DNA of 64,000 bases from Prosopocoilus inquinatus (taxonomy: Eukaryota; Arthropoda; Insecta; Coleoptera; Lucanidae): the NCBI GenBank assembly GCA_036172665.1, contig JAYKNF010000013.1:4278001-4342000 (forward strand), given 5' to 3'. Under the pieces are notes generated by a model. That model ran no database searches. It was not told the origin of the DNA and saw only the letters and a list, made by a program, of their open reading frames with translations. A program made the translations under genes and the position numbers. Numbering within the stretch: the stretch's first letter is position 1; the number at the start of each line of letters is the position of its first letter. Positions 61,457 through 64,000 of this stretch are shown piece by piece.

Positions 61457-62198
61457 TAAATCGATCGCGTCGAATTCTTTCCGACGTAGAAGAAAGTGGC
61501 TTTACGAACGTAACGTTTACCACATGGCGAGAGATATACGGGGTGATATCGAAAATGTGACACGAACGCGTGTGTAACAGTGAAAAAGTGTTTCCACTGA
61601 AAAAAAGTAAGTGTTAAAAACAACTGAAAACCTCCAAATTCCATTTCTCCGATGTTACTCCGGTAATCGGAAAAAAGGTTATAAGACGATCGCGGCGGCG
61701 GCGGCGGCGTCTTTTTGCCGGTTAAATTCTTCACGATTTGCATTGTGCCGTCGCGTGTACGCTCGACCGAACGCGTCGAGATTTTGACGGAGCACATTTG
61801 AATTTGCCGCCGCGTAAAAGATGGGATCGACGAGGGTTGGTTGGCAACGATCGCGCGACACGCGCAGTAAGGAAACCTTGACACTTGACATATGTAATAT
61901 TATATATATGTACGGCCAGTCGTGGGGCCGGAGCACCGGTGGTCGGAAGGGAGGGGGGGCGTGCTGACTATCGACAATGATCTAACCTGAAAGCGACGCG
62001 CGATCTCTTTCGCGTGTGTCGTGTTACGCCCGCAGTCGGCCCGGCGGCGGAGGGAGTACGTGCGCCGCCGGTCGAACGTGACCTAATCTAAAGCCGCCGA
62101 CGCGATCTCTTTCGCCGCGCGGACGCGTTCGAACATAATTTCGACCGTACATATTACGTAAATAGATGAATAAAGGAGGCTTTGGATGTTCGTTTGTG
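61457..62198 (+). terminator. T13 742-bp tail, diverged class, with poly(A) signal
   Basis: AATAAA at 62169-62174; private gcgtctttttgcc. Confidence 0.6.
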
Positions 62199-63164
62199 AT
62201 TAAAAAAAAATGCGAGCGCGGGGAGGTCGATTCGTTCGCTCTCCGGCCGGCAATTAAAGCGGGAAATTTAAGGGAAAAAATTTGAAAAAAATCGATAAAA
62301 ATTTTAAAAAATTAAAAATTAAGAGTACGGAAAAATTGAAAAAATTGGGGAAAAATATTCAAAATTTCGGGGGGAAATTTAAAAAAAATCGAGAAAAATC
62401 GACAAGAATTCTAAAAATTAGGGAAACGGATTTCTTACGCTTCCCAACTTTTTTAAAACATTTCATCACTTCTTACATTTTCCTTCACTTTTTTTCGAAA
62501 ATTGTTCAAGGTCAACCCAACCGACGCCAACCCAAGCGAGGCCAACCCAGACGGCGAAAAAAAATTTAAAAATTAGGAGAACGGAAAGATTGGGGAAAAA
62601 TATTCAAAATTTCGGGAAAAAATTGAAAAAATCGAAAAAAATAGGAAAAAATTCTAAGAATAGAGGAAGCCGATTATTGACGTTTTACAACTTTTTTAAA
62701 ACATTTTTCCTCACTTTCTCTTACATATTCCTTAACTCTTTTTTTTTTTAATTGTTCAAGGTCAACTCAAACGGCGCCAACCCAAGCGAGGTCAACCCAG
62801 ATGACAGAAAAATTTTATTTTAAAGTAAACGAAAAAATTTAAAGAATTAGGGAAAAATGTAGTAAATTTCGAGAAAAAATTGAAAAAGATCGAAAAAAAA
62901 TGGAAAAAATTCTAAAAATTAAGGAAACCGATTTCTTAAGTTTTCCGACAATTTTTCTCACTTTTTCTTAAACTTTCCTTCCCTTTCTGTTGTAAAATTG
63001 TTCAAGGTGAACCCAACCGACGCCAACCCAAGCGAGGCCAACCCAGACGGCGAAAAAAAAATTATAAATTAGGAGAACGGAAAAATTGAAAAAATTGGGG
63101 AAAAATACTCAAAATTTCGAAAATTAGAAAAATCAATTCTTAAAGTTTTCCAACATTCTTCCAA
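62199..63164. repeat. AT-rich spacer T13/T14, mosaic of two classes
   Basis: Left part has the T10/T11 markers (aatttgaaaaaaatcg, gagtacgg, ttacgcttccc near 62437); right part has the T12/T13 markers (ggaaagattgggg near 62583, ttttccgacaa near 62942, ccccaaagg). No gene seen. Confidence 0.9.
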
Positions 63165-63351
63165 GTCCCTAGGTGCCGCGAGCCCCCAAAGGCTAGCGGC
63201 CCAAACAGCGCGCAGCGCTCTCACCTCTTCCGTCCAAACGAAACCTCCGTCTATACAAAGCCTCTGTCCACACAAGCCTCTGTTCATACCCACAAGTGGG
63301 CGGAGCGTAGCGGATCCCACTTGTCATATATAAGAAAAGAAACTCGGAAAA
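63165..63351 (+). promoter_or_regulatory. T14 promoter block
   Basis: Inverted repeat within 63292-63324; TATATAAG at 63327-63334. Confidence 0.65.
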
Positions 63352-63381
63352 GTGTACTTAAGGGGTTCCTATGGCGCCGCA

Positions 63382-64000
63382 ATGATCGAAATCGGTCGCG
63401 TAGAACGTAAACCCGGGTTGTCGCGTATCAAACGAAAGGTCTCGCCGAGCGGCGACGGAAAATCGCGTCGGTTCGATTTTTCGATCGAAGATGGCGCTGC
63501 AATGATCGAAATCGGACGCGTCGAACGTAAACCCGGATTGTCGCGTATCAAACGAAAGGTCTCGTCGAGCGGCGACGGAAAATCGCGTCGGTTCGATTTT
63601 TCGATCGAAGATGGCGCTGCAATAATCGAAATCGGACGCGTCGAACGTAAACCCGGGTTGTCGCGTATCAAACGAAAGGTCTCGCCGAGCGGCGACGGAA
63701 AGTCGCGTCGGTTCGATTTTTCGATCGAAGATGGCGCTGCAATGATCGAAATCGGACGCGTCGAACGTAAACCCGGGTTGTCGCGTATCAAACGAAAGGT
63801 CTCGCCGAGCGGCGACGGAAAATCGCGTCGGTTCGATTTTTCGATCGAAGATGGCGCTGCAATGATCGAAATCGGACGCGTCGAACGTAAACCCGGGTTG
63901 TCGCGCATCAAACGAAAGGTCTCGCCGAGCGGCGACGGAAAATCGCGTCGGTTCGATTTTTCGATCGAAGATGGCGCTGCAATGATCGAAACTGGACGCG
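63382..64000 (+). repeat. T14 block: at least 5 x 120-bp repeats, cut by window end
   Basis: Repeat order matches the start of T8, T10 and T13, including ggtctcgtcgagcgg in the second repeat. The + ORF from ATG 63382 is open to the last base. Confidence 0.95.

Noticed and set aside
1..64000. rDNA intergenic spacer with subrepeats and duplicated promoters
   Set aside because: Layout is reminiscent, but 64 kb with 14 promoters contains no 18S, 5.8S or 28S sequence, and the 3' ends carry AATAAA, not Pol I terminators that I can recognise.
1..64000. Transposon or retroelement
   Set aside because: No transposase, reverse transcriptase, terminal inverted repeats or LTR pair bounding a unit, and no target-site duplications seen; the 9-bp inverted repeat is internal to the promoter.

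Overview
The window is one continuous tandem array of a eukaryotic, gene-like cassette. I see no conventional protein-coding gene, rRNA, tRNA, CRISPR array or recognisable transposon. The control signals look like animal RNA polymerase II signals: a TATA box, AATAAA followed by a GT-rich stretch, and a consensus 5' splice donor. The sequence is rich in CpG outside very AT-rich spacers. That fits an arthropod, possibly an insect genome, but nothing here fixes the species. The array runs off both ends of the window.

Each cassette reads left to right on the + strand: (1) an AT-rich spacer built from about 250-bp subrepeats; (2) a GC-richer promoter block ending in a 9-bp inverted repeat and a TATATAAG box; (3) a block of 120-bp tandem repeats; (4) in some cassettes, a 279-bp linker followed by another block of the same repeats, up to four blocks in all; (5) a 742-bp tail that begins with the linker sequence and ends in AATAAA. 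There are 14 promoters, called T1 to T14 here, and 14 tails, the first belonging to a cassette (T0) that starts before the window. TATA boxes start at 1238, 6051, 13151, 21075, 25009, 33287, 35987, 42915, 45987, 51714, 54906, 57247, 60142 and 63327. AATAAA signals start at 82, 4897, 11994, 19930, 23855, 32132, 34833, 41759, 44822, 50558, 53741, 56093, 58986 and 62169.

The frame of the cassette is nearly constant: AATAAA to the next TATA is 1140-1160 bp, tails are 741-742 bp, and full linkers are 279-280 bp. The 120-bp repeat number varies widely, from half a repeat to about 44 per block, about 290 repeats in total by coordinate arithmetic. Every block starts and stops at a fixed phase with distinctive first and last repeats, so growth and shrinkage have been internal.

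The 120-bp repeat is exactly 40 codons and is open in one + frame and two - frames. The block next to each promoter is an uninterrupted + ORF (140 to 700 codons from the first in-frame ATG; the T4 and T5 blocks are reduced to 23 codons), while several downstream blocks carry stops or a frameshift. Whether the product is a basic 40-residue-repeat protein or a structured repeat RNA cannot be settled from sequence alone. Larger rearrangements (an 8.8-kb segmental duplication, higher-order repeats, mosaic spacers, linker-mediated deletions) show active unequal exchange. The right half (T7-T14) is the more recently homogenised part.
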